NCBI RefSeq assembly: GCF_021129235.1
Contig: NZ_JAJOMA010000010.1
Coordinates: 62,001 to 126,000 of the forward strand
Direction of reading: 5' to 3'
Source: Kineosporia mesophila
Lineage (GTDB): Bacteria; Actinomycetota; Actinomycetes; Actinomycetales; Kineosporiaceae
DNA length: 64,000 nt
Below the pieces are notes generated by a model. That model saw nothing but the letters and a program-made list of their open reading frames with translations. It ran no database searches and was not told where the DNA came from. Positions 16,442 to 26,300 of the stretch are shown here, one piece after another. Numbering within the stretch: the first letter of the stretch is position 1; each line of letters begins with the position of its first letter. A program made the translations under genes and the position numbers.

Positions 16442-16447
16442 GTCCCC

Positions 16448-16835
16448 GGCGGACGAGGTGGACGGGCGACCGCGTCGGACGGCTTGCCGTTCGCCGAGGA
16501 AAGTCCGGACTCCACAGGGCAAGGGTGGTGGGTAACGCCCACCCGGGGTGACCCGCGGGACAGTGCCACAGAAAACAGACCGCCGGCTGCTCGCAAGAGC
16601 CGCCGGTAAGGGTGAAACGGTGGTGTAAGAGACCACCAGCGCTCCGGGTGACCGGAGCGGCTAGGTAAACCCCACCCGGAGCAAGGCCAGACAGGATGCG
16701 TTCGAGGCTGCCCGCCGAGCATCCGGGTAGGCCGCATGAGGGTGACGGCAACGTCGCCCCGAGATGGATGGTCGTCGCCGGCCCGGGTTCACCCGGTCCG
16801 GTACAAGATCCGGCTTACAGTCCACCTCGTTCGCC
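16448..16835 (+). ncRNA. rnpB: RNase P RNA (bacterial type A)
   Basis: The catalytic RNA of RNase P, which makes the mature 5' ends of tRNAs. The universally conserved blocks appear in order: GAGGAAAGTCCGGACTCC near 16495, ACAGAAAACAGACCGCC near 16567, GGTAAGGGTGAAACGGTG near 16606 and AGAGACCACCAGC near 16628. The ends pair over 16 bp as helix P1 (16448-16463 with 16820-16835, one G-T pair), which sets the limits. About 388 nt is the expected size for a high-GC actinomycete. The ends are estimates from pairing. Confidence 0.96.
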
Positions 16836-16958
16836 ACTGAACGCCACGCGCTGTCACCGACGGCATTCACCCTGGCGGGTGTTTGTCTACGAATAGTGAC
16901 TGCGGGGACCGGGGCGTCCGCATACTGGTGACACGGGGAGTCGACCAGAAGGGTTCTC

Positions 16959-17219
16959 GTGTTTTCCGCAGAGCAACGGGCTGCCGCCCTCGCGAATCAG
17001 CGTGCCGCCGCCTTCATCCGGTTCCAGATGCTGGGCGACCACGAGGCGATGTCCTTCATCCTGCGCGAGCTGGAGGGCACCGAGCAGCTGTCCTTCGTCA
17101 CCGCTCTCGCCTCGCTGTCGGCGACGATCGCCAGCAAGCACATGGGGGAGGACGGCGCGATGGACTACTTCCGCATGGTCGCCGAGACCAGCGCCAGCCT
17201 GGCCGAGCCGCTCGACTGA
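16959..17219 (+). CDS. Small conserved-looking hypothetical protein
   Basis: An 86-residue acidic, mostly helical protein without signal peptide or membrane segment. It contains two methionine-rich helices (F-I-R-F-Q-M-L-G-D-H-E-A-M). I do not recognise the family. The GTG at 16959 has AGAAGGG 5-6 nt upstream. It ends 19 nt from the convergent ppgK gene. Codon use is like its neighbours, so it is likely a true gene. Confidence 0.65.
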   Translation: MFSAEQRAAALANQRAAAFIRFQMLGDHEAMSFILRELEGTEQLSFVTALASLSATIASKHMGEDGAMDYFRMVAETSASLAEPLD

Positions 17220-17238
17220 GCAGCCCGGCCCGAAGGCA

Positions 17239-18036
17239 TCAGACAGCCGGTGTGGCCGGGGCCTCGGGGGCCTCGGCCGCCAGCACCGCCGCCCCGATGA
17301 TGCCCGCGTCGTTCAGCAGCTCCGCCGGCACGATCGGTGTGCGGATGTCGAGCAGCGGCAGGAACTTCGCACTCTTCTTGCTCACCCCGCCACCGATCAC
17401 GAACAGGTCGGGCCAGAACAGGTTCTCCACCGTGCGGAAATAGGTCTGCAGGCGGTGGGCCCACTTCTCCCAGGACAGGTCTTCGCGCTCGCGGGCGCTG
17501 TCGGCGGCCCGGTGCTCGGCGTCGTGCCCGTCGATCTCCAGGTGCCCCAGCTCGGTGTTGGGCACCAGCCGGCCGTCGAGCAGCACGGCCGAGCCGATCC
17601 CGGTGCCGAGCGTGGCCACGATGACCAGGCCCTTGGTGTTCTTCGCGGCGCCGAAGCGGGCCTCGGCCACCCCGGCCGCGTCGGCGTCGTTCACCACGTG
17701 CACGCTGCGGCCCAGCCGGGCGCTGAACAGCGTGTCCACGTCGGTGTCGATCCACGCGTCGTCCACGTTCGCCGCGGTGCGGGCGATCCCGTGCTGGATC
17801 ACCGCCGGGAAGGTGACGCCGACCGGACCGGTGCCCGACTCGTCCGCAAAGCTCTCGACGATCTGCGCCACCACGTCGGCGACCGCACCGGGGGTGGACG
17901 GCGACGGCGTGGGAATGCGCAGGCGATCGGCCGCGAAGCGGCCCGCGGTCAGGTCGACCGGGGCGCCCTTGATGCCGGACCCGCCAATGTCGATACCGAA
18001 ACCGCCGGTGGGAACGTTAATTTCAGAAGAGCTCAT
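17239..18036 (-). CDS. ppgK: Polyphosphate glucokinase
   Basis: A 265-residue ROK-family kinase that phosphorylates glucose with polyphosphate (and often ATP). The phosphate-binding loop [11 protein letters not shown] is at residues 14-24, the second phosphate motif is L-G-T-G-I-G-S-A near 143, and N-D-A-D-A-A-G carries the catalytic aspartate. [13 protein letters not shown] matches PpgK rather than the ordinary ROK repressors. No helix-turn-helix domain is present. It is followed upstream (33 nt) by map on the same strand, so they may be co-transcribed. Confidence 0.95.
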   Translation of the reverse strand: MSSSEINVPTGGFGIDIGGSGIKGAPVDLTAGRFAADRLRIPTPSPSTPGAVADVVAQIVESFADESGTGPVGVTFPAVIQHGIARTAANVDDAWIDTDVDTLFSARLGRSVHVVNDADAAGVAEARFGAAKNTKGLVIVATLGTGIGSAVLLDGRLVPNTELGHLEIDGHDAEHRAADSAREREDLSWEKWAHRLQTYFRTVENLFWPDLFVIGGGVSKKSAKFLPLLDIRTPIVPAELLNDAGIIGAAVLAAEAPEAPATPAV

Positions 18037-18069
18037 GACTTCCTTCGACAGGCTGACAGTCAGGGAGGT

Positions 18070-18969
18070 TCAGGGCAGGGTGAGGATCTCGGCGCCGGTC
18101 TCGGTCACCAGGAGCGTGTGCTCGAACTGGGCCGTGCGCCTGCGGTCTTTCGTGACGACCGTCCAGGCGTCGGCCCACATGTCGTACTCGGGCGGGCCGA
18201 GGGTGAGCATCGGCTCGATGGTGAAGGTCATGCCGGGCTCGATCACGGTGTCGAACCGGGGCGCCGCGTCGTAGTGCGGGATCACCAGGCCGGTGTGGAA
18301 CCCGGTGCCGATGCCGTGCCCGGTGAAGTCACGGACCACGCCGTAGCCGAAACGCTTGGCGTAGGCCTCGATCACGCGCCCGATCACGTTGATCTGGCGG
18401 CCGGGGCGCACGGCCTTGATACCGCGCATCATCGCCTCGTGGGTGCGCTCGACCAGCAGGCGCGATTCCTCGTCCACGTCTCCGGCCAGGAACGTCGCGT
18501 CGCAGTCGCCGTGCACGCCGAGCCCGTCGCGGGTCAGGTAGCCGGTGATGTCGATGTTGATGATGTCGCCGTCACGCACCACCGTGGAGTCCGGGATGCC
18601 GTGGCAGATGACCTCGTTCAGGCTGGTGCACAACGACTTCGGGAAGCCCTTGTAGCCCAGCGTGGACGGGTACACGTGATGGTCGAGCAGGAACTCGTGC
18701 CCGATGCGGTCGAGTTCGTCGGTGGTGACGCCCGGCTCGACGTGCCGGCCCACCTCGGCGAGCGCGGCGCCGGCGATCCGGCCGGCCTCGCGCATCAGCT
18801 CGATGGTGGCGGCGTCCTTGATCTCGGAGCCGGTGTACTTCGCCGGAGCGGGCTTGTCCACGTACTCCGGGCGGGGGATGTCGGCGGGCACGGCCCGGCG
18901 CGGGCTGACCGTTCCGGGCACCAGCGTGCCCAGCGGGGCGGACGGCTTGCTTCCCGACATCGTGCTCAT
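18070..18969 (-). CDS. map: Methionine aminopeptidase, type I
   Basis: A 299-residue cytosolic enzyme that removes the initiator methionine. The five metal ligands lie in I-D-I-T-G-Y (D), H-G-D-C-D-A-T-F (D), G-H-G-I-G (H), E-P-M-L-T (E) and F-E-H-T-L-L (E). The N-terminal extension with P-R-P-x-Y is typical of the actinobacterial MapA/MapB type that recruits to ribosomes. Two ATGs are possible (18969 and 18960); the first fits the leaderless -10 box 8 nt away. Confidence 0.95.
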   Translation of the reverse strand: MSTMSGSKPSAPLGTLVPGTVSPRRAVPADIPRPEYVDKPAPAKYTGSEIKDAATIELMREAGRIAGAALAEVGRHVEPGVTTDELDRIGHEFLLDHHVYPSTLGYKGFPKSLCTSLNEVICHGIPDSTVVRDGDIINIDITGYLTRDGLGVHGDCDATFLAGDVDEESRLLVERTHEAMMRGIKAVRPGRQINVIGRVIEAYAKRFGYGVVRDFTGHGIGTGFHTGLVIPHYDAAPRFDTVIEPGMTFTIEPMLTLGPPEYDMWADAWTVVTKDRRRTAQFEHTLLVTETGAEILTLP

Positions 18970-18977
18970 AGCCCGGC

Positions 18978-18983
18978 AGTCTA
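18978..18983 (-). promoter_or_regulatory. -10 box (TAGACT) of leaderless map
   Basis: TAGACT on the minus strand ends 8 nt before the ATG at 18969. No ribosome-binding site lies between. Confidence 0.55.
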
Positions 18984-19061
18984 GGGCTGTGGGCGGGTCG
19001 GGCAGTTCGGAGATGCCAGGGGGTGCAGGTGGATGCCGGTGCCGGCGGTGTCGGCCGGGCC

Positions 19062-19415
19062 TCAGACGCGGACGTCCAGCCGGCCTCCCTCCAGGCGGTT
19101 CATGGCGACGGTCTGCACGGCGGTGATGCGGTTCGGGGAGAACGGGTTCTCCACGGTGCCGCGCTTGGGGCCGCGGTAGTTGACGTACTGCTCGAACATC
19201 GCGGTCAGGTAGGTGTCGCCGTCGGTCGCCGCGGCCTCGCCGAACCCGTCCGCGATCGAGCCGAAGCCCTTTCCCCGAGAAGGGTTCTGGTCCGGGTCGC
19301 CGGTGGCCGACGACCCGGCGCCGGGCTGCGAACCGGCCGGGTTGCCGTCGGGGTTGGCCGACGACAGGGCGATCTGGGCGGCGGACAGAGGTGTCCCACC
19401 GATGCGTAGGTCCAT
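19062..19415 (-). CDS. Hypothetical protein
   Basis: A 118-residue protein I do not recognise. The N-terminal third is Gly/Ser/Asn/Pro-rich and looks disordered; the C-terminal part ([11 protein letters not shown] to the end) looks folded. No signal peptide or membrane segment. The ATG at 19415 has GGGGGA 8 nt upstream and is preferred over an in-frame TTG 7 codons earlier. It lies between map and the SPOR-like gene, on the same strand as map, 92 nt away. Confidence 0.6.
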   Translation of the reverse strand: MDLRIGGTPLSAAQIALSSANPDGNPAGSQPGAGSSATGDPDQNPSRGKGFGSIADGFGEAAATDGDTYLTAMFEQYVNYRGPKRGTVENPFSPNRITAVQTVAMNRLEGGRLDVRV

Positions 19416-19536
19416 GACGAAGATTCCCCCGGGCAAGGTGTCTCACGGCCGGTCTCATCCGTGAGAGCGGAAGGTGATGCAGCCAACATCGGTGCCTACC
19501 CGCGGGTGCTTGAACGCCTTTTTCCCCCGAGCCCGA

Positions 19537-19547
19537 AATTGAGGACG
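19537..19547. repeat. Motif family B copy (AATTGAGGACG)
   Basis: One of four intergenic copies of AATTGAGGACG in the window (also 31987, 48467 and 63779). This copy is not in a palindrome; it sits in the divergent gap between 19415 and 19629. Confidence 0.55.
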
Positions 19548-19615
19548 AGGTGGCACCTGCCGTGCCCGTGGCCAGTCACGATGTCGCTGCGGGGGCGGGC
19601 CGGGCGGGCCCGGGC

Positions 19616-19621
19616 TATCGT
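19616..19621 (+). promoter_or_regulatory. -10 box (TATCGT) of a leaderless transcript
   Basis: TATCGT ends 7 nt before the ATG at 19629. Confidence 0.5.
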
Positions 19622-19628
19622 CGTGATC

Positions 19629-19820
19629 ATGAGCGAAGGTGCTGTGCAGTACTGGTACAACCTGTCGACCGGACAGGTGGAGTCCGCCACCGGCAAGGGG
19701 CAGGGCAAGGACGTGATGGGTCCTTACCCCACCCGCGCTGCCGCCCAGCAGGCCCTGGAGTCGGCCCGCGCCCGCACCGAGGCGTGGGACGAGGAAGACC
19801 GTCGCTGGGACGACAAGTAG
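19629..19820 (+). CDS. Small SPOR-like domain protein
   Basis: A 63-residue cytosolic protein with the pattern Y-W-Y-N-L-S-T-G-x-V-E and G-P-Y-P-T-R-A-A-A-Q-Q-A-L found in short actinobacterial SPOR-domain proteins, which are commonly encoded near map and panB. SPOR domains elsewhere bind denuded peptidoglycan glycan, but this protein lacks an export signal, so that role is unlikely to apply directly. The ATG is preferred over an upstream frame extension because of the leaderless -10 box. It converges on panB with a 3-nt gap. Confidence 0.75.
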   Translation: MSEGAVQYWYNLSTGQVESATGKGQGKDVMGPYPTRAAAQQALESARARTEAWDEEDRRWDDK

Positions 19821-19823
19821 GAG

Positions 19824-20705
19824 CTACTCCTCGAAGGAGTGTTCCGGTGCCGGGAAGGTGCCGTGCCGCACGTCGCGGGCGTACTCCTGCGCAGCCTGGG
19901 TCAGGATGCCGCGCAGGTCGGCGTACTTCTTCACGAAGCGCGGCGTCTTCCCCGCCGGATGGTCGGTGAAGCCGGCCATGTCGGTCCAGACCAGCACCTG
20001 CGCGTCGCAGTCGGGCCCGGCCCCGATCCCCACGGTGGGGATGTCCAGGGCCTTGGTCACCGCACCCGCCGCCGGGGCCGGAACCATCTCCATCACCAGT
20101 GAGAACGCCCCGGCCTCCTGGAGCGCCAGGGCGTCGTCCACCAGGCTCTGCGCGTTCTCACCGCGCCCCTGCACCCGGTAACCGCCCAGCGTGTGCTCGC
20201 TCTGCGGGGTGAAACCGATGTGCGCCATCACCGGTATGCCGGCGTCGGTGAGCAGCCTGACCGTGGGGGCCATCGCCGCGCCGCCCTCCAGTTTCACCGC
20301 GTGCGCCAGCCCCTCCTTCATCAGCCGCACGGCGCTCTCGAACGCCTGCTGGGGTGAGCCCTGGTAGCTGCCGAACGGCAGGTCGGCCACCACCAGCGCG
20401 TGCGAGGCGGCCCCGGCCACGGCCCGCACCAGCGGGATCAGCTCGTCGAGCGTGACCGGCAGCGTGGTGCTGTGGCCGTAGACGTTGTTCGCGGCCGAGT
20501 CGCCGACCAGGAGCACCGGGATGCCCGCGGCGTCGAACACGGCCGCCGACAGCTGGTCGTACGCGGTCAGCATCGCCCAGCGCTCGCCGCGGGCCTTCAT
20601 CTGGTGCAGGTGCGGGATGCGGATCTTCTTCAGCACGACATCGGTGGCGTCGGGCGTGGTCCGGGCGCCGCCGTACGGCGCCGGTTCCTCGGGCTGCTGG
20701 TTCAT
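19824..20705 (-). CDS. panB: 3-methyl-2-oxobutanoate hydroxymethyltransferase
   Basis: A 293-residue enzyme of pantothenate (coenzyme A) synthesis that adds a hydroxymethyl group from 5,10-methylene-tetrahydrofolate to ketoisovalerate. Family motifs: M-L-T-A-Y-D at about 46-51, L-L-V-G-D-S-A near 66, metal ligands in that D-S and in D-L-P-F-G-S-Y, K-L-E-G-G, G-H-I-G-F-T-P-Q (here A-H-I-G-F-T-P-Q), and [19 protein letters not shown] precedes the ATG by 7 nt. Extra N-terminal 25-30 residues are of low complexity. Confidence 0.95.
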   Translation of the reverse strand: MNQQPEEPAPYGGARTTPDATDVVLKKIRIPHLHQMKARGERWAMLTAYDQLSAAVFDAAGIPVLLVGDSAANNVYGHSTTLPVTLDELIPLVRAVAGAASHALVVADLPFGSYQGSPQQAFESAVRLMKEGLAHAVKLEGGAAMAPTVRLLTDAGIPVMAHIGFTPQSEHTLGGYRVQGRGENAQSLVDDALALQEAGAFSLVMEMVPAPAAGAVTKALDIPTVGIGAGPDCDAQVLVWTDMAGFTDHPAGKTPRFVKKYADLRGILTQAAQEYARDVRHGTFPAPEHSFEE

Positions 20706-21039
20706 CAGCGGTGTCCTTCCGTGGCAGACCTGGATGCGCCCGCCGGTCGGGCGGGCCCGTCTCCATGGTCCTCCTGCGTGGACTCCCGGGGACGGGGTGG
20801 AGCGTGCGGGCGATCACACCCTTTCCGTTCACCTGGGGGTTCCGGGTACCGAACCGACCTGAGGGGGAGTGGGGACACCCTCCGGCCCCCTGGAGCCGGG
20901 GGAGTAGTTACGCCACCGTAGGGTGCCTGGGGGCAACGGAGCGGTACGGCGAGTGCTCTGATGAACCCTGGATCTGGCAGGCTCCGCAGTACCGGTGGAA
21001 TCACACCGGCACGCGCTACGGAACAAGGAAGGGACCGGC
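20706..21039. other. Divergent promoter region panB / glnA2
   Basis: A 334-nt gap between divergent genes. It holds a bulged GC-rich hairpin (CTCCGGC / GCCGGGGGAG, about 20879-20903) and GTTAC at 20909, which resembles half of a GlnR site but lacks a convincing second half. AAGGAAGGGA before 21040 is the glnA2 ribosome-binding site. No gene is supported. Confidence 0.5.
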
Positions 21040-22377
21040 ATGGACAGGCAGCAGGAGTTCATCCTCCGCTCGATCGAGGAGCGGGACATCCGGTTCATCC
21101 GGCTCTGGTTCACCGACATCCTCGGCTCGCTGAAGAGCGTGTCGATCGCCCCGGCTGAACTCGAGGGCGCGTTCGCGGAGGGCATCGGCTTCGACGGCTC
21201 GGCCATCGAGGGCCTGGCCCGCGTGCACGAGGCCGACATGCTGGCCAAGCCCGACCCCTCGACGTTCCAGGTGCTGCCCTGGCGCGGTGAGTCGCACGGC
21301 ACCGCCCGGATGTTCTGCGACATCCTCACCCCGGGCAGCGAACCCGCGATGATGGACCCGCGCAACGTGCTCAAGCGCTCGCTGAACAAGGCCGCCGAGC
21401 ACGGCCTGAGCTTCTACACCCACCCCGAGATCGAGTTCTACCTCTTCAAGGAGCCGAACTCGGACGGCGTGGAGCCGGAGCCGGTCGACCAGGCGGGCTA
21501 CTTCGACCACGTGCCGCGCGGCACCACGCACGACTTCCGCCGCGCCGCGATCGGTGTGCTGGAGTCGATGGGCATCTCCGTCGAGTTCAGCCACCACGAG
21601 GCCGGCCCGGGCCAGAACGAGATCGACCTGCGGTACGCCGACGCGCTGACCATGGCCGACAACGTCATGACCTTCCGCACCGTGGTGAAGGAGGTGGCGC
21701 TGGAGCAGGGGCTGTTCGCCTCGTTCATGCCCAAGCCGCTGAACGAGCACCCGGGCTCGGGCATGCACACCCACGTCTCGCTGTTCGAGGGCGACCAGAA
21801 CGCCTTCCACGAGGCCGGCGCCGAGTACCAGCTCAGCAAGATCGGCCGGCAGTTCATCGCCGGTCTGCTCACGCACGCCGCCGAGATCACCGCGGTCACC
21901 AACCAGTGGGTGAACTCGTACAAGCGCATCTGGGGCGGCGCCGAGGCCCCGGCCTACGTCTGCTGGGGGCACAACAACCGCTCGGCGCTGATCCGGGTGC
22001 CGATGTACAAGCCGGGCAAGGGCCAGTCCACCCGCATCGAGTACCGCGGCCTGGACAGCGCCTGCAACCCGTACCTGGCCTACGCGCTGATGCTCTCGGC
22101 CGGTATGCGGGGCATCGAGCAGGGCCTGGAACTGCCCGAGGGCGCCGACGACAACGTCTGGTCGCTGACCGAGGCCGAGCGCCGGGCCATGGGCATCACC
22201 CGGCTGCCGGAGAACCTCGACCGGGCGATCTCGATCATGGAGGACTCCGAGTTCGTCGCGGAGACCCTGGGCGAGGGCGTGTTCGACTTCTTCCTGCGCA
22301 ACAAGCGTGCGGAGTGGGCCGAGTACCGCAGCCAGGTCACGCCGTTCGAGCTCAAGCGCTACCTGCCCCTGCTCTGA
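21040..22377 (+). CDS. glnA2: Glutamine synthetase type I, GlnA2-like (unadenylylated class)
   Basis: A 445-residue GSI enzyme or GSI-like ligase. N-terminal D-R-Q-Q-E-F-I-L is the GlnA2 pattern; G-F-D-G-S-A-I-E-G, E-I-E-F-Y-L-F, G-Q-N-E-I-D-L-R, G-S-G-M-H-T-H-V-S and N-S-Y-K-R are active-site blocks. The region where GlnA1 has its adenylylation tyrosine reads D-D-N-V-W-S-L-T, so GlnE cannot control it that way. In M. tuberculosis the counterpart is Rv2222c, next to glnE; some Streptomyces paralogues act on polyamines, so the true substrate is open. It lies in one direction with the amidotransferase and glnE. A strong AAGGAAGGGA fixes the start. Confidence 0.93.
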   Translation: MDRQQEFILRSIEERDIRFIRLWFTDILGSLKSVSIAPAELEGAFAEGIGFDGSAIEGLARVHEADMLAKPDPSTFQVLPWRGESHGTARMFCDILTPGSEPAMMDPRNVLKRSLNKAAEHGLSFYTHPEIEFYLFKEPNSDGVEPEPVDQAGYFDHVPRGTTHDFRRAAIGVLESMGISVEFSHHEAGPGQNEIDLRYADALTMADNVMTFRTVVKEVALEQGLFASFMPKPLNEHPGSGMHTHVSLFEGDQNAFHEAGAEYQLSKIGRQFIAGLLTHAAEITAVTNQWVNSYKRIWGGAEAPAYVCWGHNNRSALIRVPMYKPGKGQSTRIEYRGLDSACNPYLAYALMLSAGMRGIEQGLELPEGADDNVWSLTEAERRAMGITRLPENLDRAISIMEDSEFVAETLGEGVFDFFLRNKRAEWAEYRSQVTPFELKRYLPLL

Positions 22378-22428
22378 GACCCGATCGGGGCCGATCCGGG
22401 CGGCCGGGACGTTCGGACGCATGCTTGG

Positions 22429-23151
22429 ATGCTGCTTGTGATCCTGGTTGTCGAGCACGAGAGCACCTGTCCGCCCGCGCTGTTCGGTGCCGGGCTGGAC
22501 TCCTCCGGCGTCGGTTCGCAGGTCGTGCGCCCGTATCGCGGTGACCGGCTGCCCGACGACCTGGACCGGTACACGGGCCTGGTCGTGCTGGGTGGCGAGA
22601 TGGCGGCGTGGGACGACGAGGTCGCCCCGTGGCTCCCGGCCGTCCGCACGCTGATGGCGCGGGCGGTCACGGACCGGGTGCCGACCCTGGGCATCTGCCT
22701 GGGCGCTCAGCTGCTGGCGCTCGCCTGCGGCGGTGAGGTCGCGAGGGGGAGCGCCGGTTTCGAGATCGGCGTGACCACTGTGACCGCGCTGCCGCAGGCC
22801 GGCGCCGACCCGTACTTCGGTGCCGTCGGCGACCGGCTGGGCTCCGCGCAGTGGCCGGTGCGGAACTTCCACGGCGACGCCGTCACCGTCCTGCCGCCCG
22901 ACGCCGAACTCCTGGTGACCGGAAAGGTGTATCCGCATCAGGGTTTCCGGGTGGGGGAGAACGCCTGGGCGGTGCAGTACCACCCGGAGGTCCCCGACGC
23001 CGGCTTCGGTGAGTGGGTGGACCAGGGATTCGCGAGCAACGGCCGGCCGGCCGACCCGGAGGCCGTGATGGCCCAGATCCACGCGACGCAAGCGATCCAG
23101 GCCCGGACCTCCCTGGCCCACGCAGCGGCCTTCGCCGCCCAGCTCAGCTGA
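22429..23151 (+). CDS. Class I glutamine amidotransferase-like protein
   Basis: A 240-residue GATase1 protein. The nucleophile elbow G-I-C-L-G-A-Q gives the catalytic cysteine, and Q-Y-H-P-E-V supplies the histidine and glutamate, so the triad is intact. It resembles GuaA-type stand-alone amidotransferases that hydrolyse glutamine or gamma-glutamyl amides (gamma-glutamyl-GABA or gamma-glutamylpolyamine hydrolases are related). Its place between glnA2 and glnE makes a gamma-glutamyl-polyamine role for this pair attractive but unproven. The start is uncertain: ATG 22429 or GTG 22438, neither with a good ribosome-binding site. Confidence 0.87.
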   Translation: MLLVILVVEHESTCPPALFGAGLDSSGVGSQVVRPYRGDRLPDDLDRYTGLVVLGGEMAAWDDEVAPWLPAVRTLMARAVTDRVPTLGICLGAQLLALACGGEVARGSAGFEIGVTTVTALPQAGADPYFGAVGDRLGSAQWPVRNFHGDAVTVLPPDAELLVTGKVYPHQGFRVGENAWAVQYHPEVPDAGFGEWVDQGFASNGRPADPEAVMAQIHATQAIQARTSLAHAAAFAAQLS

Positions 23152-23203
23152 CCGAATCGAAGCCGAAGCCGAACCGAGCTGACACGCGTCCCCCATTTTC
23201 TTT

Positions 23204-23267
23204 TCCGTGATCATGCAAAACCTCCCCAGAGTTCTAGAACTCTGGGGAGGTTTTGCATGATCACGGA
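23204..23267. repeat. Palindromic repeat family A, copy 4: perfect 64-bp palindrome
   Basis: Bases 23204-23235 are the exact reverse complement of 23236-23267 (centre in GTTCTAGAAC). The arm is TCCGTGATCATGCA followed by AAACCTCCCCAGAG. The left arm follows a TTTTCTTTT run. It separates the amidotransferase gene from glnE, both on the plus strand, and lies 51 bp upstream of the glnE -10 box. Confidence 0.95.
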
Positions 23268-23317
23268 GGAAATGGCGTTTACCGGCGGTCTCCTCCGCGT
23301 GGCGAGCACGGGCGCAT

Positions 23318-23323
23318 TACGGT
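23318..23323 (+). promoter_or_regulatory. -10 box (TACGGT) of leaderless glnE
   Basis: TACGGT ends 7 nt before the GTG at 23331. It argues against a longer start within the palindrome. Confidence 0.55.
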
Positions 23324-23330
23324 GGGTCGT

Positions 23331-26300
23331 GTGACAACTGCGCGCCAGGCAAGTTTCGCCGCCCGTCTGGCCCGGTTCGGCTTCGCCGATCCCGGCGCCG
23401 CGGAGCGGGTGCTGGGCACGCCGGGCCTGATCGAGATGCTCGAGGCCGAGCCGGCCGGTGAGCCGGGCGTGCTCACCGGCGAACGCCCCCTGCCCGGTGA
23501 GCGGCTGCTGAGCGCCCTGGCCGACAGCCCCGACCCCGACCTGGCCCTGACCGCGCTGGGCCGGATGGTCGAGTCGCTGGCCAACTGCGACAAGGTGCCC
23601 GGCGGTCTGGGTGGTCTCACACCCGACGTGCTGGAACGTCTGTCGCAGGGCGGCGGGGCCGTCGTCCAGCTGTCCCACGCCCTGCACCGCGACGACCTCA
23701 CCGCCCGCCGGCTGTTCGCCGTCCTCGGGGGATCGGGCGCCCTGGGTGACCACCTCGTCCGTCATCCCTGGCAGTGGCCCGTCATCGACGGCGAGCTGGG
23801 CGGTGACGACGACTTCCCGGTGACCCGGCCGGGTGATCAGGCCGACCACACCGTCGACCACCACGGCCACGCCCGGGAGTACCTCGAAGGGGCTCCGCCG
23901 CCGCCTTTCTCCTCGTTCACCGCGGACGGGCTGCGGGCCGAGCTGCTGCGTGCGGTCGGCGCCGATCCCGGCGCCGCGACCCCCGTCAGCACCCTCACGC
24001 AGGACGAGGGCACCGACGCCCTGCGCGTGGCCTACCGCCGCCGCCTGCTCGGCCTGGCCGCCCGCGACCTGGCCGCCGACAACCCGCTGGGCATCCTGCC
24101 CACCGTCGCCGCGATCCTCGCCGACCTGGCCTCGGCCTCGCTGGAGGCCGCGCTCGCGGTGGCCCGGGGCGCCCTGCCGGGCCACGGCTCGAACTGCCGG
24201 ATGGCCGTGATCGGGATGGGCAAGTGCGGCGGGCGCGAGCTCAACTACGTCAGTGACGTCGACGTGATCTACGTGGTGGAACCGGTCGAGGGGGCGGAGG
24301 ACCAGAAGGCGATCTCCGAGGGCACCCGGCTGGCCAGCACTCTTGGCCTGGTCTGCTCGAAGGCCACGCCGGAGGGCACCCTCTGGCCGGTCGACCCCAA
24401 CCTCCGCCCGGAGGGCCGTAACGGCCCGCTGGTGCGCACCCTGGCCAGCCACCTGGCCTACTACGAGCGCTGGGCGCAGACCTGGGAGTTCCAGGCCCTG
24501 CTCAAGGCCCGCCTGGTCGCCGGCGACGCCGATCTGGGCGCGCGGTACCTGGCCGGTATCGAGCCGATGGTGTGGCAGGCCGCCGAGCGGGAGAACTTCG
24601 TGCCCGACGTGCAGGCCATGCGCCGCCGGGTGGAGGAGCAGCTCAAGGGGCCCGACGCCGACCGCGAGCTCAAGCTCGGCGCCGGCGGGCTGCGCGACGT
24701 CGAGTTCTCGGTGCAGCTGCTGCAACTCGTGCACGGGCGCATCGACTCCCGGCTGCGCACCCCCAACACCCTGCTCGGCCTGGAGGCCCTGAGCACCTTC
24801 GGCTACGTGGCCCGGGCCGACGCGGCCGAGTTCGACCGGGCCTACCGCATGCTGCGCGCGCTGGAGCACCGGATCCAGCTGTTCCGGTTGCAGCGCACCC
24901 ACGTGGTGCCCAGCGGCACCAACGACCTGCGTCGCCTGGGCCGCGAGTTCGGGTTCCGCGCCGATCCGGCCGACCAGCTCACCGACCTCTGGCGGCGACA
25001 GGCCCGCGAGGTCCGTCGGCTGCACGAGAAGCTCTTCTACCGGCCGCTTCTCGCGGCCGCGGCCGAGCTCACCAGCGATGAGGCCCGGCTCACGCCGGAG
25101 GCCGCGCGGGTGCGCCTGGCCGCCCTCGGCTACCGCGACCCGGCCGGTGCGCTGCGCCACATCAGCGCCCTCACCACCGGTGTCTCACGGCGCGCGGCGA
25201 TCCAGCGGCAGCTGCTGCCGGTGATGCTCGGCTGGTTCGCCGACGGCGCCGATCCCGACGCCGGGCTGCTCGACTTCCGCCGCCTGTCCGACGCGCTCGG
25301 CTCCACCCACTGGTACCTGAAGATGCTGCGGGACTCCGGCGCCGCGGCCGAGCGCCTGGCCCACGTGCTGTCGTCCAGCCAGCTGGTCGCCGAGCTGCTG
25401 CAGCGCAGTCCCGAGGCCGTGGCCCTGCTGGAGACCGACGAGGTGCTCCAGCCGCAGCCGCTGAAGGCGATGATCAGCTCGGTGCGCCGGGGAGCGGCCC
25501 GGCACGAGGGTGATCCGGTGGCCGCGGCGACGGCGGCGCGGGCCGTGCGGCGGCGCGAGATCATCCGCACCGGGGTCGCCGACGTGGTCGGGCTCAGCGA
25601 CGTCGACACGGTCGGCCACGCGCTCAGCGACTGCGCGGTCGCGGCGCTCGACGGGGCCCTGGTCGCGGCGGCCGACTCGGTGCGCGCGAAACGGGGCGGC
25701 CTGCCGGTACGCATGGCCGTGATCGCGATGGGCCGGCTCGGCGGGCGCGAGATCAGCTACTCCAGCGACGCCGATGTCATGTTCGTCGCCGACCCGATTC
25801 CCGGCGTGCCGGCCCACGAGGCCCAGGCCGCCGCCGTCCACCTGTGTTCGGAACTGCGCCGCCTGCTCTCGATGACCGGTCCGGAGCCGGCCCTCGCCGT
25901 CGATGCCAACCTGCGTCCCGAGGGCCGCAACGGGCCCCTCGTCCGTTCGCTGGCGTCCTACCGCGACTACTACGCCCGCTGGTCGGCGCCCTGGGAGGCC
26001 CAGGCACTCACTCGTGCCCGCCCGATCGCCGGGGAGGCCGACCTCGGTGAGCAGTTCGTCGAGCTGATCGACCCGTTGCGCTGGCGTCGGGGCGGCCTGA
26101 ACGCCGCCGAGCTCAAGGAGATCCGCCGGATCAAGGCCCGGGTCGAGAGCGAGCGGCTGCCTCGCGGCGCCGACCCCCACCGCCACCTCAAGCTCGGCCG
26201 GGGCGCGCTCGCCGACGTGGAGTGGACCGTCCAGCTGGTCCAGTTGCAGCACGCCCACGAAATCCCCGGGCTGAGGGTGACGGGAACGATGGACGCGCTG

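Noticed and set aside
16180-16551. Small gene upstream of and into rnpB
   Set aside because: Overlaps conserved RNase P RNA; no ribosome-binding site or domain.
23253-23330. Longer start for glnE inside the 64-bp palindrome
   Set aside because: The leaderless TACGGT box and the usual N-terminus support GTG 23331.
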